Source: Chersky-840 sp963848335 (lineage in GTDB: Bacteria; Actinomycetota; Acidimicrobiia; Acidimicrobiales; UBA8190). From it: DNA of 64,000 nucleotides. The notes under the pieces are model-generated. The model was not told the origin of the DNA. It searched no databases and saw only the letters and a list, made by a program, of their open reading frames with translations. Made by a program: the position numbers and the translations under genes. This document shows, piece after piece, positions 32,051 to 40,477 of the stretch; the stretch's first letter is position 1; the number at the start of each line of letters is the position of its first letter. Location: contig CAWKDD010000004.1 of the NCBI GenBank assembly GCA_963848335.1, positions 62,001 to 126,000 of the forward strand, given 5' to 3'.

Positions 32051-34102
32051 TCACAGGATGCCGGCCATGCCCACGACGGGCGCGTCGAGGGCTGTGCCAC
32101 CCATCGAACCGTCGAACTCGGCGTCCCCGAAATTGAACACCCCTCCGTCGGAGCCGACGAACCAGTACCCACCGGAGCCGAGGGTGGCGGCCATGCCCAC
32201 GATGGGTCCGTCGAGGGCGGACCCGCCCATCGAGCCGTAGAAGGGTGCATCGAACGCGAACACGCCTCCATCCTTGGCCACGAGCCAGTAGCCCCCCGTG
32301 GCGAAGTCGGCGGCCATGCCCACCACGGGTGCGTCGAGGGCGGTGCCCCCCATGGACCCGGAGAAGGAGGCGTCGCCGAACGCGAAGACGCCTCCGTCTT
32401 TGGCCACCAGCCAGTAGCCGGTCCCGAACGGCGTCGCCGCCATGCCCACGATGGGTGCATCGAGGCGGGTGCCGCCCATCGATCCGTAGTAAGGGGCGTT
32501 GAAGGAGAAGACGCCTCCGTCGGCGGCCACCATCCAGTACCCGCCGGTCAGGTTGTCGGCCACCATGCCCACGATGGGTGCATCGAGGCGGGTGCCGCCC
32601 ATCGATCCGTAGTAGGGGGCGTCGAAGGAGAAGACCCCGCCGTCGGAGGCCACCTCCCAATACCCACCGGTCCCGATGTCGCCGGCCATGCCGACGACAG
32701 GGGCATTGAGGTCGGTGCCGCCCATCGATCCGTCGTACTGGGCCGTCCCGAAGTTGAAGACCCCACCGTCGGCGGCTGCCACGTCGTATCCCTGGGTGAC
32801 GGCGGGCGGCGGTGTCGGCGGTGTCGGCGGCGGTGATCCGGGCTCAGGCGAGACGTACGAGAACTCGTCGGCCGCTGTTCGGGCGCTCGTGCCCCCGGGC
32901 GTCGTCACCGTCACGTCCACGGACCCTGCCGGTTCGGCCGGCGCCGCGGCGGTCAGCGACGCGTCGGGGTTGACGGTGAAGAACGCATCCTCCCCACCGA
33001 AGGAGACCGAAGACGCACCGGTGAGATAGTCACCTTCGATGGTGACCGTGGTGCCTCCGTTGGTGCTCCCATCGGATGGACTGACGGAATCGACGACCGG
33101 CGGGGGCGTCCCGAACGTGACCCCGATGGAATCGGCGGATTCGGTGTACGAACCGGGGTAGGCGATGACCACTAGGTCGGCGTCCACCATGGAAACGGGG
33201 ATCAGGTCGAGCGGGAACCCGAGCTCAGGATCGCTCACCGACACGCTGGTGAACTCCACGGTTCCGAAATCCGCCAGCGTCGACTGGGTGTTGTCGACGG
33301 TCGGCGCCTCCTCGATCCATTCCGCGGAGGTGCCCGTTCCGTCGTATGAGTAATTGCCCATCTCGGTCCATTTCCCGGTGATGTCCTCGATGATGATCTG
33401 CCACTCACCCGGTGCCTGTTTGGCGATGGACGCACTCATCAGGTCGCCCGGTGCCACCGGTTGCGGCTGGACCATCTCCGGACCCGGAAGGATCTCGTAC
33501 CACGCGGCATAGGCCGTCGTGCCGTCGCCGCTGTCCTGCGAGGTGCCTACCTGGATGAGCGACGTGCTCGTGGCTCCGTCGATCCCGATCCACGTTGCCG
33601 AATACTCGTCGCCGGCAGAAGGCTTCACGCTTGGAACGATCCACTGGGCCGAGATCCCCGTGAAACCGGTTCCCACGTCGATCTGTCCCGACCAGTCGGT
33701 ACTCTCGACACCGGATGTGATGTCGGGGCCGTTCAGGCGGGTGCCCGGTGCCCAATGCGCCGGCGTCGGACCGAAGCCCGTCGCCGAGGCGTCGCCGTGG
33801 TCCCGCAACGCGAACAGACGCGAGCCTGGCCGTATGCGGACTCTCACCGCGCTCGAAGAAGAGGCTCTCCGTACCCCGTCTTGACCGGCTCCCATGCCTG
33901 CCGATGCCGATGCCGATGCCGATGCCGATGCCGATGCCGATGCCCTTGCCGATGCCGCTGCCCATGCAGGGTCGGGCGCCGATGACGATGCCGGGTGACG
34001 CGCCGCCCCGCTCGGCTGTGCCAGCCACCCGCTGACCGACAGGCACGCCACCAACACGCAGAGGAGGCGACCGGGCCACGAAGGCCTACCTCGGGACGTC
34101 AC
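32051..34102 (-). CDS. Secreted glutamic peptidase (eqolisin/G1-like) with IPT domain and six C-terminal repeats
   Basis: 683 aa from a GTG at 34102 with AAAGGAGG just upstream; upstream in-frame Met codons lack a ribosome site. Order: signal peptide ('RLLCVLVACLSVSGWLAQPSGAA'-type hydrophobic run), an Ala-Ser low-complexity run, a G1-peptidase-like domain ('DWSGQIDVG', 'AQWIVPSVKP', 'SATWIGIDGA', 'AYAAWYEILPGP', 'TSAEWIEEAP' with the likely catalytic Glu, 'FGTVEF'), an IPT/TIG Ig-like domain ('VSPSDGSTNGGTTVTIEG'), then six repeats of about 46 residues with 'DGGVFxFxxxxYxGSMGGT' and 'LDAPVVGMA'. Eqolisins are acid-active Gln/Glu peptidases. The repeats may form a propeller-like adhesion module; that is inference. 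Confidence 0.8.
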   Translation of the reverse strand: MTSRGRPSWPGRLLCVLVACLSVSGWLAQPSGAARHPASSSAPDPAWAAASARASASASASASASASAGMGAGQDGVRRASSSSAVRVRIRPGSRLFALRDHGDASATGFGPTPAHWAPGTRLNGPDITSGVESTDWSGQIDVGTGFTGISAQWIVPSVKPSAGDEYSATWIGIDGATSTSLIQVGTSQDSGDGTTAYAAWYEILPGPEMVQPQPVAPGDLMSASIAKQAPGEWQIIIEDITGKWTEMGNYSYDGTGTSAEWIEEAPTVDNTQSTLADFGTVEFTSVSVSDPELGFPLDLIPVSMVDADLVVIAYPGSYTESADSIGVTFGTPPPVVDSVSPSDGSTNGGTTVTIEGDYLTGASSVSFGGEDAFFTVNPDASLTAAAPAEPAGSVDVTVTTPGGTSARTAADEFSYVSPEPGSPPPTPPTPPPAVTQGYDVAAADGGVFNFGTAQYDGSMGGTDLNAPVVGMAGDIGTGGYWEVASDGGVFSFDAPYYGSMGGTRLDAPIVGMVADNLTGGYWMVAADGGVFSFNAPYYGSMGGTRLDAPIVGMAATPFGTGYWLVAKDGGVFAFGDASFSGSMGGTALDAPVVGMAADFATGGYWLVAKDGGVFAFDAPFYGSMGGSALDGPIVGMAATLGSGGYWFVGSDGGVFNFGDAEFDGSMGGTALDAPVVGMAGIL
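32060..32790 (-). repeat. Six about 138-bp coding repeats (GSMGGT/GGYWLVA module)
   Basis: Direct DNA repeats encoding the C-terminal modules of the glutamic peptidase-like protein. Central units are most alike ('GGYWxVAxDGGVFSF', 'APYYGSMGGTRLDAPIVGM'); terminal units diverge, as expected for expansion by internal duplication. Confidence 0.85.
33900..33951 (-). repeat. Hexanucleotide (GATGCC)n run encoding Ala-Ser repeats
   Basis: About eight units of GCCGAT on the plus strand within the linker after the signal peptide of the glutamic peptidase gene. In frame, so length change would alter only the linker. Confidence 0.9.
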
Positions 34103-34526
34103 GGGCCTCCTTTGATCGGAGGTGAGCTTTCTACGAACGCCCATCCCCGGACTACGCCTGGCGCGCGCAACAATCGTAGCGAGGGATACCGACGTCCACA
34201 GGTCCGTCGCTACGGTTCGCGATCCTTCTGGCCCGACTGTCGGCCCGGCGAGTGCCTTCATCAATTCTGGGGACGGTGCCCTGGGCACGACGGTGGGACG
34301 GCCACATGGTCAGATGGGAGGGAACCTCTGCCGCTCGGAGGGTGTTCGGGCTCCGTTGACCGGCGTCGATGTCCTGGCCGACCGCCGGTCGTCCCCTTCG
34401 GTGTATCCGGCCGCGGGGCCCACGGCGAGCCCGTTGCACGGCCGGGTGATTCTTGCCATGCTTTGGGCCGCCTGGGGCGAGGCGGATCGACCCCAGGGAT
34501 CACGCGGGGTGTGGGGGACGAACGTT
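34103..34526. other. 424-bp divergent intergenic region with an inverted repeat
   Basis: Separates the leftward peptidase gene from the rightward pentapeptide-repeat gene. I see no convincing coding sequence. An 8-bp inverted repeat CGTAGCGA/TCGCTACG lies at 34175-34182 and 34207-34214, spaced 24 bp, and could be an operator or an RNA hairpin. Promoters for both secreted proteins should lie here. Confidence 0.5.
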
Positions 34527-35303
34527 ATGACGAGTCGCCGCTTCTGGTCGCAGCGGACACGTGTCGCCGTCGGCGTCGTCACCATGCTCCTTGGACCGGC
34601 TGCGGTCACCTTGGTGTCCTCCGGGCCGGCGTTCGCAGCTGTGAACTGTCACGCGGCTCCGGCGCCGGACGTCAATCTCCGGGGGTGCTCTCTCGTCGGG
34701 GCCGACTTCGCCGGCTCGAACCTGACGGGGGCCAAGCTCCTCCACGCCAACCTGACCGGCGCAGACCTCGCCGGCGCCAACCTCAGCGGCGCAAGGTTCG
34801 CCGGCGCCACCATCTCCTCGGTCAACCTTGCCGGCGCCAACCTCAGTGGCGCCAACCTCATCCACACCAACGTGTCCGACACCGACCTCACAAACGCCGA
34901 TCTCGTGAAGGCCCATCTCACCGGTACCAACCTCTCGGGTGCGACCCTCACCGACGCCAACGTGCTGCGCGCCAACCTCAACGGCGCCGACCTCAAGGGC
35001 GCCAACCTCACAGGCGCCAAGCTCGTCGACTCCAACTTCGTCGCCGCTGACCTCGCCGGTGCCAACTTCTCGGGTGCGCACCTCGAGGGCGCCCATCTCA
35101 TCCGTTCCAACCTCGACGCCGCGAATCTCACCGACGCCACGCTCTACAAGGCCAACCTGAGCGACGCCAACCTCACCCACGCCAACTTCTCCGATGCCAC
35201 GCTCGTCCACGCCCATCTCGGTGGCGCCACCCTGTCCGGTGTCACCTGGACCGGTGCGGCGTGCCCCGATGGCTTGCTGGCCGGGTCGTCGGGCTGCCAG
35301 TGA
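34527..35303 (+). CDS. Secreted pentapeptide-repeat protein
   Basis: 258 aa. A basic start and hydrophobic run ('RTRVAVGVVTMLLGPAAVTLV') ending 'GPAFAA' form a Sec signal peptide. The mature part is almost entirely A(D/N)LxG pentapeptides (e.g. 'GANLSGANL', 'TGADLAGANLSGARF') forming a right-handed quadrilateral beta-helix, flanked by Cys near both ends ('NLRGCSLVG', 'GAACPDGLL', 'SGCQ'). Cytoplasmic relatives mimic DNA and protect gyrase, but an exported one cannot; a wall or surface structural role is likelier. Confidence 0.9.
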   Translation: MTSRRFWSQRTRVAVGVVTMLLGPAAVTLVSSGPAFAAVNCHAAPAPDVNLRGCSLVGADFAGSNLTGAKLLHANLTGADLAGANLSGARFAGATISSVNLAGANLSGANLIHTNVSDTDLTNADLVKAHLTGTNLSGATLTDANVLRANLNGADLKGANLTGAKLVDSNFVAADLAGANFSGAHLEGAHLIRSNLDAANLTDATLYKANLSDANLTHANFSDATLVHAHLGGATLSGVTWTGAACPDGLLAGSSGCQ

Positions 35304-35376
35304 GCCGAGGGTCACCGGCCTCCGGCCTCCGGCCTCGATCGGGGACCTTCCGAAGTCCCGACCCCTACGGGTTGGG

Positions 35377-36231
35377 ATGAACGCCATTGGGCGGGTCTCC
35401 CTCGCCGTGGTGGTCGCCGGCGTCGTGGCCGTACTGGCGATCTGCACCGCTCCCTCTGTCGCCGATGCTTCGTGCACGGGATGTCGGCCGCTGATCCACT
35501 CGGTGGCGATGTCGGGTTCGCGTGGCGATTACACCGTCGTCGTGAGGGGTCACGGGTTCGGCCGACCCACCGTGGCTCTCCCGTTCTCCGGGGACGTGTC
35601 GAACTTCCGGATCGGGGACGACGCCCAGCTCGGCCATGGAGAGTGGGGCTACACGGGCGATGGCCACGTCCTGCGCTACCTGGTCTGGACCTCCTCGGAG
35701 GTCGAAGTCGGAGGGCTCGGTGCAGGTCCCGGTGACGCCCTCGTCGTCGCCCTGTGGAACGCCGCGACAGGAAGAGGGGTGACGTGGGGCGGGAACGTCG
35801 CGCCCGTCACCTCAGGTGCACCCACCGTCAGCTCGGTGGGATTCTCCAGTCTGGGCACCCCCGCCGACCTCCGCATAGTGGTGAAGGGAGACGGATTCGG
35901 CCCCGCGCCCACCACGCTTCCCTTTTCCGGTGACCTCGACTCGTTCTCCTTCTGGGATGGCCGCTCCCACTGCGCCTCGAGCGCGGCGTTCAGCGCGGGC
36001 GGGAGGTACTTCGGTGACGCCCCGGCCGATGGGGTCACCCTCCGGTACCAATCGTGGACCGACACCAAGATCGTGATCAACGGTTTCACGGGCTCCTACG
36101 GCACGGGGTGCGCCAAGGTGAAGAGCGGGGATCCCGTGGCGGTGAGCGTGTGGAACACGGGCGACCGTTCCGATACGGGACCGCAGACCGCCAAGCGAGG
36201 TCTGATCCTCTACGGGGGCCCCGGAAACTAA
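35377..36231 (+). CDS. Secreted protein with two IPT/TIG-like beta-sandwich repeats
   Basis: 284 aa. Signal peptide 'AVVVAGVVAVLAICTAPSVADA' then Cys-containing 'CTGCRPLI'. Two related halves each contain 'xVVVxGxGFGxxPTxLPFSGDxxxF' (seen as 'VVVRGHGFGRPTVALPFSG' and 'VVKGDGFGPAPTTLPFSGD') followed by 'VLRYLVWTSSEVEV' or 'TLRYQSWTDTKIVI' and 'SGDPVAVSVWNT'. This looks like a duplicated Ig-like IPT/TIG fold without an enzyme domain. Probably an extracellular binding or structural protein. It follows the pentapeptide gene by 73 nt in the same direction. Confidence 0.7.
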   Translation: MNAIGRVSLAVVVAGVVAVLAICTAPSVADASCTGCRPLIHSVAMSGSRGDYTVVVRGHGFGRPTVALPFSGDVSNFRIGDDAQLGHGEWGYTGDGHVLRYLVWTSSEVEVGGLGAGPGDALVVALWNAATGRGVTWGGNVAPVTSGAPTVSSVGFSSLGTPADLRIVVKGDGFGPAPTTLPFSGDLDSFSFWDGRSHCASSAAFSAGGRYFGDAPADGVTLRYQSWTDTKIVINGFTGSYGTGCAKVKSGDPVAVSVWNTGDRSDTGPQTAKRGLILYGGPGN

Positions 36232-36271
36232 GGCCCGGCGCCCCGAGGGCGCGCCTGCGCCGGGGATCGGG

Positions 36272-37162
36272 CTAGATCGGGGTCCCGTGGTAGCAGCCGA
36301 CCGTGTAGGGGTACTCCAGGGTGGCGTCGTAGTGGTAGATGCGGGTCTCTCTCCCGTTCCACATCACCGTGCTGGTCCGGCCGTGGCACTTGTCGAGCTT
36401 GGAATCGGTCAGCAGTGTTCCGTTGGCATTGCGCTCCACGTAGATGCCGTACCCGTCGATGGCATACCCGACAAGGGTCGACCGACCGGTCGCCTTGTCG
36501 AGGATGCAGGGCGGCACGTCGTGGTGGTGGTACCGGTCGGCCTGGTCCGGATGGCCGCCGCAGCTGTCGAGGACCTCATGTGCGGCGGCATCCCGACCGT
36601 TGCCGTCGAGGGCGTTGTAGAGGACCACCCCGTCGTCGAGCACCCCGATCGGACCCAGGTTGGTGCACGAAGGGTGTCGCGCCGCCACCGGATCGGCCGG
36701 GAGATTCCAGCTGATCGGGTCGGCGGCGATGTGGTTGGGGTTGCCGTCGTACGCGTGGGCAGGGTCCGTGGCGGCGATGGGAAAGACCCCGGTGGTGTGG
36801 TCGACCGGGAGGTCGTTGGTCCTGATCTGGCGGGTCGTCCCGGTGACGGTCACCGAATACGAAGCGGTGGGCCAGCTGACCGACCCTTGGACAGCGACCT
36901 TGGCGTCCGAGTTCCACGTGTGGTTGCTGGTGTTGATCCATGGTGGCGTCGTGCTCGGCGGGGCGGGAGGGAAGGTGGTGGTGCACGAGTCCACGTACCC
37001 CTTTTTGGGGTGGCTCGACACGTGACCGTCCCCGAGGGGAATGACGGTCGGGCTGACGGTGGTGCTGGCCTGGGACGTGGCGTAGGCCACCGTCCCGAGC
37101 CCGAGGCCGGTCATGGCGAGAACGCCACCGACCAGGACAAAAAAGCGCGTGCGCATCGTCAC
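36272..37162 (-). CDS. Secreted YHYH-domain protein
   Basis: 296 aa with signal peptide 'FFVLVGGVLAMTGLGLGTVAYA'. 'ADRYHHHDVPPCIL', 'LVGYAIDGYGIYV', 'LDKCHGRTS' and 'YHYDATLEYPYTVGCYHG' are the marks of the YHYH domain, found in many exported proteins of unknown function. The His/Cys-rich motifs suggest metal binding, which is inferred. Convergent with the preceding IPT-like gene and 84 nt from the end of the arginine deiminase operon. Confidence 0.85.
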   Translation of the reverse strand: MTMRTRFFVLVGGVLAMTGLGLGTVAYATSQASTTVSPTVIPLGDGHVSSHPKKGYVDSCTTTFPPAPPSTTPPWINTSNHTWNSDAKVAVQGSVSWPTASYSVTVTGTTRQIRTNDLPVDHTTGVFPIAATDPAHAYDGNPNHIAADPISWNLPADPVAARHPSCTNLGPIGVLDDGVVLYNALDGNGRDAAAHEVLDSCGGHPDQADRYHHHDVPPCILDKATGRSTLVGYAIDGYGIYVERNANGTLLTDSKLDKCHGRTSTVMWNGRETRIYHYDATLEYPYTVGCYHGTPI

Positions 37163-37246
37163 TTCCCCCGTCAGCGCCGAGTCCGGCTGTGAGAACCCCG
37201 AAAGGATACGTCATTGGCCGGGCCCGCCTCGGCTCCCGCCGTCGGG

Positions 37247-38164
37247 CTACCTCTGCGCAGGCTCGGCGACGATCGTCCCCGCTGTGCCCTCGAGCAGCGC
37301 CTCGGCGTCCTCGAGCCGGCCGATGGCGGCCCTGTGCCCGGTGGCGCGGGCGAAGGCGCATGCCGCTTCGACCTTGGGGCCCATCGATCCCTCCGGGAAC
37401 TCATGGCCGCGGAGCTCGTCGACCGAAATGTGGCGAATGGCTCGCGCCGAGGGTGTCCCGTAGTCGACCTCGACAGCGGGGACGTCGGTGAGGAGGAGGA
37501 GCACATCGGCGCCGAGCAGCTGTGCCAGGAGCGCAGCGGTGCGGTCCTTATCGACGACGGCCTCGACCCCGACCAGCCGGCCGCCCTCGTCCCTGACGAC
37601 GGGGATTCCTCCGCCTCCGGCGCAGATCACCCCGATACTTCTGTCGAGGAGGTGTCGGATCACCGAAATCTCCACGATCTCGCGCGGCGCCGGCGAGGGG
37701 ACGACCCGGCGCCACCGAGGTCCGTCGGGGCGGACCTCCCACCCCCTGTCGTGCGCCAGCGACTGCGCCTTGGCTTCGTCGTACACCTGTCCCACGAACT
37801 TCGAGGGATGGGCGAAAGCGGGGTCGTCGCGGCTGACGACGGTCTGGCACACCACGGCCGCGAAACTCCGGTCCGGAACGGCATTGCGCAGCGCCTGGGC
37901 GAGCCAGTAGCCGATCATCCCTTGGGTCTGCGCGCCCAGGACATCGAGGGGATAGGCCCGCGTGAGCGAGGGATCGGCATCGCTCTCCAGGGCGAGCAGG
38001 CCCACCTGCGGTCCGTTGCCGTGCGTGACGATGAGATCGTGAGCTCTGCTGAGCGGCGCCAGCGCCTCGACGGCCCGCAGGATGTGGTGCTCTTGGATCT
38101 CCGCATCAGGTGTCTCGCCCCGCTCGAGTAGTGCGTTGCCGCCAAGCGCGGCGACGATCCGCAT
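37247..38164 (-). CDS. arcC: Carbamate kinase
   Basis: Last enzyme of the arginine deiminase pathway: carbamoyl phosphate + ADP gives ATP, CO2 and ammonia. 305 aa with 'VAALGGNALLERGE', 'LIVTHGNGPQVGLLALES', 'PLDVLGAQTQGMIGYWL', 'ICAGGGGIPVV', 'AVVDKDRTAALLA' and 'GSMGPKVEAA', all expected. Starts one nucleotide past arcB, so it is the last gene of the operon permease-arcA-arcB-arcC. Confidence 0.97.
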   Translation of the reverse strand: MRIVAALGGNALLERGETPDAEIQEHHILRAVEALAPLSRAHDLIVTHGNGPQVGLLALESDADPSLTRAYPLDVLGAQTQGMIGYWLAQALRNAVPDRSFAAVVCQTVVSRDDPAFAHPSKFVGQVYDEAKAQSLAHDRGWEVRPDGPRWRRVVPSPAPREIVEISVIRHLLDRSIGVICAGGGGIPVVRDEGGRLVGVEAVVDKDRTAALLAQLLGADVLLLLTDVPAVEVDYGTPSARAIRHISVDELRGHEFPEGSMGPKVEAACAFARATGHRAAIGRLEDAEALLEGTAGTIVAEPAQR

Positions 38165-38165
38165 G

Positions 38166-39167
38166 TCAGCCCGCCAGAGTGGCGATCATGATCGCTTTGA
38201 TCGTGTGGAGCCTGTTCTCGGCTTGGTCGAAGACGATCGACGCCTCGGATTCGAACACGTCCTCGGTGACCTCGAGAGCGGTGAGCCCGAACCTCTCGAA
38301 GATCGTCTCGCCGATCTCGGTCTCCCGGTTGTGCAGGGCGGGAAGGCAATGCAGGAACTTCACCTCGGGGTTCCCGGTCGCCTTCAGGAGCTCGGCGTTC
38401 ACCTGGTAGGGAAGGAGCTGCTCGATCCGCCCACCCCAGTCGGCCTCGGGTTCGCCCATCGAGAGCCAGACGTCGGTGTAGAGGAAGTCGACACCGGCCA
38501 CCGCCTCACGGTGGTCGGCTGTCACCGTCAGCCGCGCTCCCGAGGTGGCCGCAAGTCGATCCGCGATGCCACGGACGTCCGGTGAAGGCATCAACGCTTC
38601 GGGGGCCGCAAGTCGGACATCGGCTCCGAGGAGGGCACCGGTGACGAGCAGCGAGTTCGCGGTGTTGTTCCGGGCGTCCCCGAGATAGCAGTAGGCGACG
38701 TCGGTGAGCGGTCGCGTCGAGTGGTCGCGCATCGTCAGCATGTCGGCGAGCATCTGGGTGGGGTGCCATTGGTCGGTCAACCCGTTCCACACCGGAACAC
38801 CGGAGAAGCGGCCGAGAGCCTCGATTTTGTCCTGGGCGAAGCCCCGGTACTCAATGCCGTCGAACATGCGTCCCAGGACGCGCGCCGTGTCCCTCATCGA
38901 CTCCTTGTGCCCGAGGTGGGACTCCTCGGGCCCGAGGTACGTGACGTGGGCGCCCTGGTCGTGTGCGCCCACTTCGAAAGCCGACCGCGTCCGCGTCGAG
39001 GTCTTCTCGAAGATGAGGGCGATGTTGCGCCCCACCAGCTTCTGCACCTCGCTGCCCGAGCGCTTGTCGTCACGCAGCTGCGAGGCGAGATCGATCAGGT
39101 AGGTGAACTCCTCCTTGGTGAAGTCGGCCTCCTTCAGGAAGCTCCGACCACGCAGGTCTACAGCCAC
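38166..39167 (-). CDS. arcB: Ornithine carbamoyltransferase (catabolic)
   Basis: 333 aa. Carbamoyl phosphate-binding 'FEKTSTRTRSAFE', 'QWHPTQMLADMLTMRDH', 'YLGDARNNTANSLLVTGA' and ornithine-side 'KFLHCLPALHNRETEIGE'. Here it probably runs in the catabolic direction, citrulline + phosphate to ornithine + carbamoyl phosphate, since it lies between arcA and arcC with gaps of 15 and 1 nt. Length and motifs match the ArcB/ArgF family. Confidence 0.97.
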   Translation of the reverse strand: MAVDLRGRSFLKEADFTKEEFTYLIDLASQLRDDKRSGSEVQKLVGRNIALIFEKTSTRTRSAFEVGAHDQGAHVTYLGPEESHLGHKESMRDTARVLGRMFDGIEYRGFAQDKIEALGRFSGVPVWNGLTDQWHPTQMLADMLTMRDHSTRPLTDVAYCYLGDARNNTANSLLVTGALLGADVRLAAPEALMPSPDVRGIADRLAATSGARLTVTADHREAVAGVDFLYTDVWLSMGEPEADWGGRIEQLLPYQVNAELLKATGNPEVKFLHCLPALHNRETEIGETIFERFGLTALEVTEDVFESEASIVFDQAENRLHTIKAIMIATLAG

Positions 39168-39182
39168 ATTCGGTTCTTTGCT

Positions 39183-40400
39183 CTAGGTGGGGTCGCGCTC
39201 GATCGGGCACACCATGCATCGGGGCCCACCGCGCCCCCGCCCGAGCTCGCTGCCTTCGACGCTCACCACCTCGATGCCGTGTTTCCTCAACATGGTATTG
39301 GTGGCCACGTTGCGGTCGTAGCCGAAGACGACCCCGGGGGCGACGGCCAGATAGTTGGTGCCGTCGTCCCACTGCTCGCGCTCGGCGGCCCGGATGTCCT
39401 CGTCGGTGCTGAGCACCGTCACCTCGTCGACCCCGAACACCTCTGCCAGGGTGTCCCACAGGCTGTGGTTGTGCGCCACGTCGAATCCCTCGTTCTCGCC
39501 AGGGGTGATCGTCCAGGACCGGAGGTGGCGGTCGAAATAGGGGTACAGCACGAACGTGGCTCGGTCGACCATGGTCATGGCCGTGTCGAGATGCATCATG
39601 GAGTGTGACTTGGGCAGCTCGACGGCGATCACCTTGTCGGCCTGGCCGGAGTCGAAAAGGCTCCGGGTGAGGATCTCGGCCCCCATAGGTGTGGTGCGCT
39701 CTCCCATACCGATCATGACCGTGGCATTCCCGATCACATGGACGTCGCCACCTTCAACCGATGCGGGCAGGTGGTTGAGGTCGTCGTCTCCGTAGTACCT
39801 GACGAACTGGGCGTCGGCGAAGAGCGGGTGGAAGCGGTAGATGGCACGGCTGTGCAGTGTCTCGCGCTGGCGGGCCAGCTTGGCCATCGGGTTGATCGAC
39901 ACGCCACCGTAGATCCAACAGGAGTTGTCCCGCTGGAAGAGGTGATTCGGCAGCGGCGCCAAGAGGAAGTCGTCCGCCCGCAACGTCTCCCATTTGAGGC
40001 TCTTGGCGCCGATGGGATGCATGTCGCCTTTGAGGACCCCACCCACGAGGTAGGTGGCGAGGGTGGCGCCGTCGAGGTCGTCGAAGAGGCGGCGGAGGGG
40101 ACCGACGAGCGTCGGCCCGAGGATTTCGGGGGTGCACAGGCGGTCGAGGACGAAGGCACGACCCTCGTCGATCTCGAGGACCTCGCCGAGCAACTGCCCG
40201 TAGTAATGGACGCGGACGCCCTTTTCGCGGAGGGCCTCGGCGAAGGCGTCGTGCTCCTCCTTGGCCTTCTTGGCCCACAACACGTCGTCGAAGAGCATGT
40301 CGCCGATGTTCTGCGGGGTGAGGCGGGACAGCTCCAGGCCGGGCCGGTGGAGGATGGCCTGGCGTAGCTGTCCCACCTCCGAGTCGACGCGAAACGTCAT
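39183..40400 (-). CDS. arcA: Arginine deiminase
   Basis: Hydrolyses arginine to citrulline and ammonia; 405 aa from an ATG at 40400 with AGGAGG upstream. 'EVGQLRQAILHRPGLELSRLTP' opens the protein; 'FQRDNSCWIYGGVSINPMA', 'VEGGDVHVIGNATVMIGMGERT', 'MMHLDTAMTMVD' with the catalytic His, and 'RGGPRCMVCPIERDPT' with the nucleophilic Cys near the C-terminus are all present. First enzyme of the ATP-yielding fermentative pathway completed by arcB and arcC; the permease upstream would import arginine and export ornithine. Confidence 0.97.
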   Translation of the reverse strand: MTFRVDSEVGQLRQAILHRPGLELSRLTPQNIGDMLFDDVLWAKKAKEEHDAFAEALREKGVRVHYYGQLLGEVLEIDEGRAFVLDRLCTPEILGPTLVGPLRRLFDDLDGATLATYLVGGVLKGDMHPIGAKSLKWETLRADDFLLAPLPNHLFQRDNSCWIYGGVSINPMAKLARQRETLHSRAIYRFHPLFADAQFVRYYGDDDLNHLPASVEGGDVHVIGNATVMIGMGERTTPMGAEILTRSLFDSGQADKVIAVELPKSHSMMHLDTAMTMVDRATFVLYPYFDRHLRSWTITPGENEGFDVAHNHSLWDTLAEVFGVDEVTVLSTDEDIRAAEREQWDDGTNYLAVAPGVVFGYDRNVATNTMLRKHGIEVVSVEGSELGRGRGGPRCMVCPIERDPT

Positions 40401-40477
40401 GGCGGTTCCTCCTGTGGGCTTTCTGCGGTCGTGGTTCGTCACTCGCCGGTTCGGGCCGGCTCGGTCGTGGCCGCCGT

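Noticed and set aside
32051..34288. Longest reading frame of the glutamic peptidase starting at 34288
   Set aside because: No ribosome site there and the first 62 residues precede the signal peptide; the GTG at 34102 has AAAGGAGG directly upstream.
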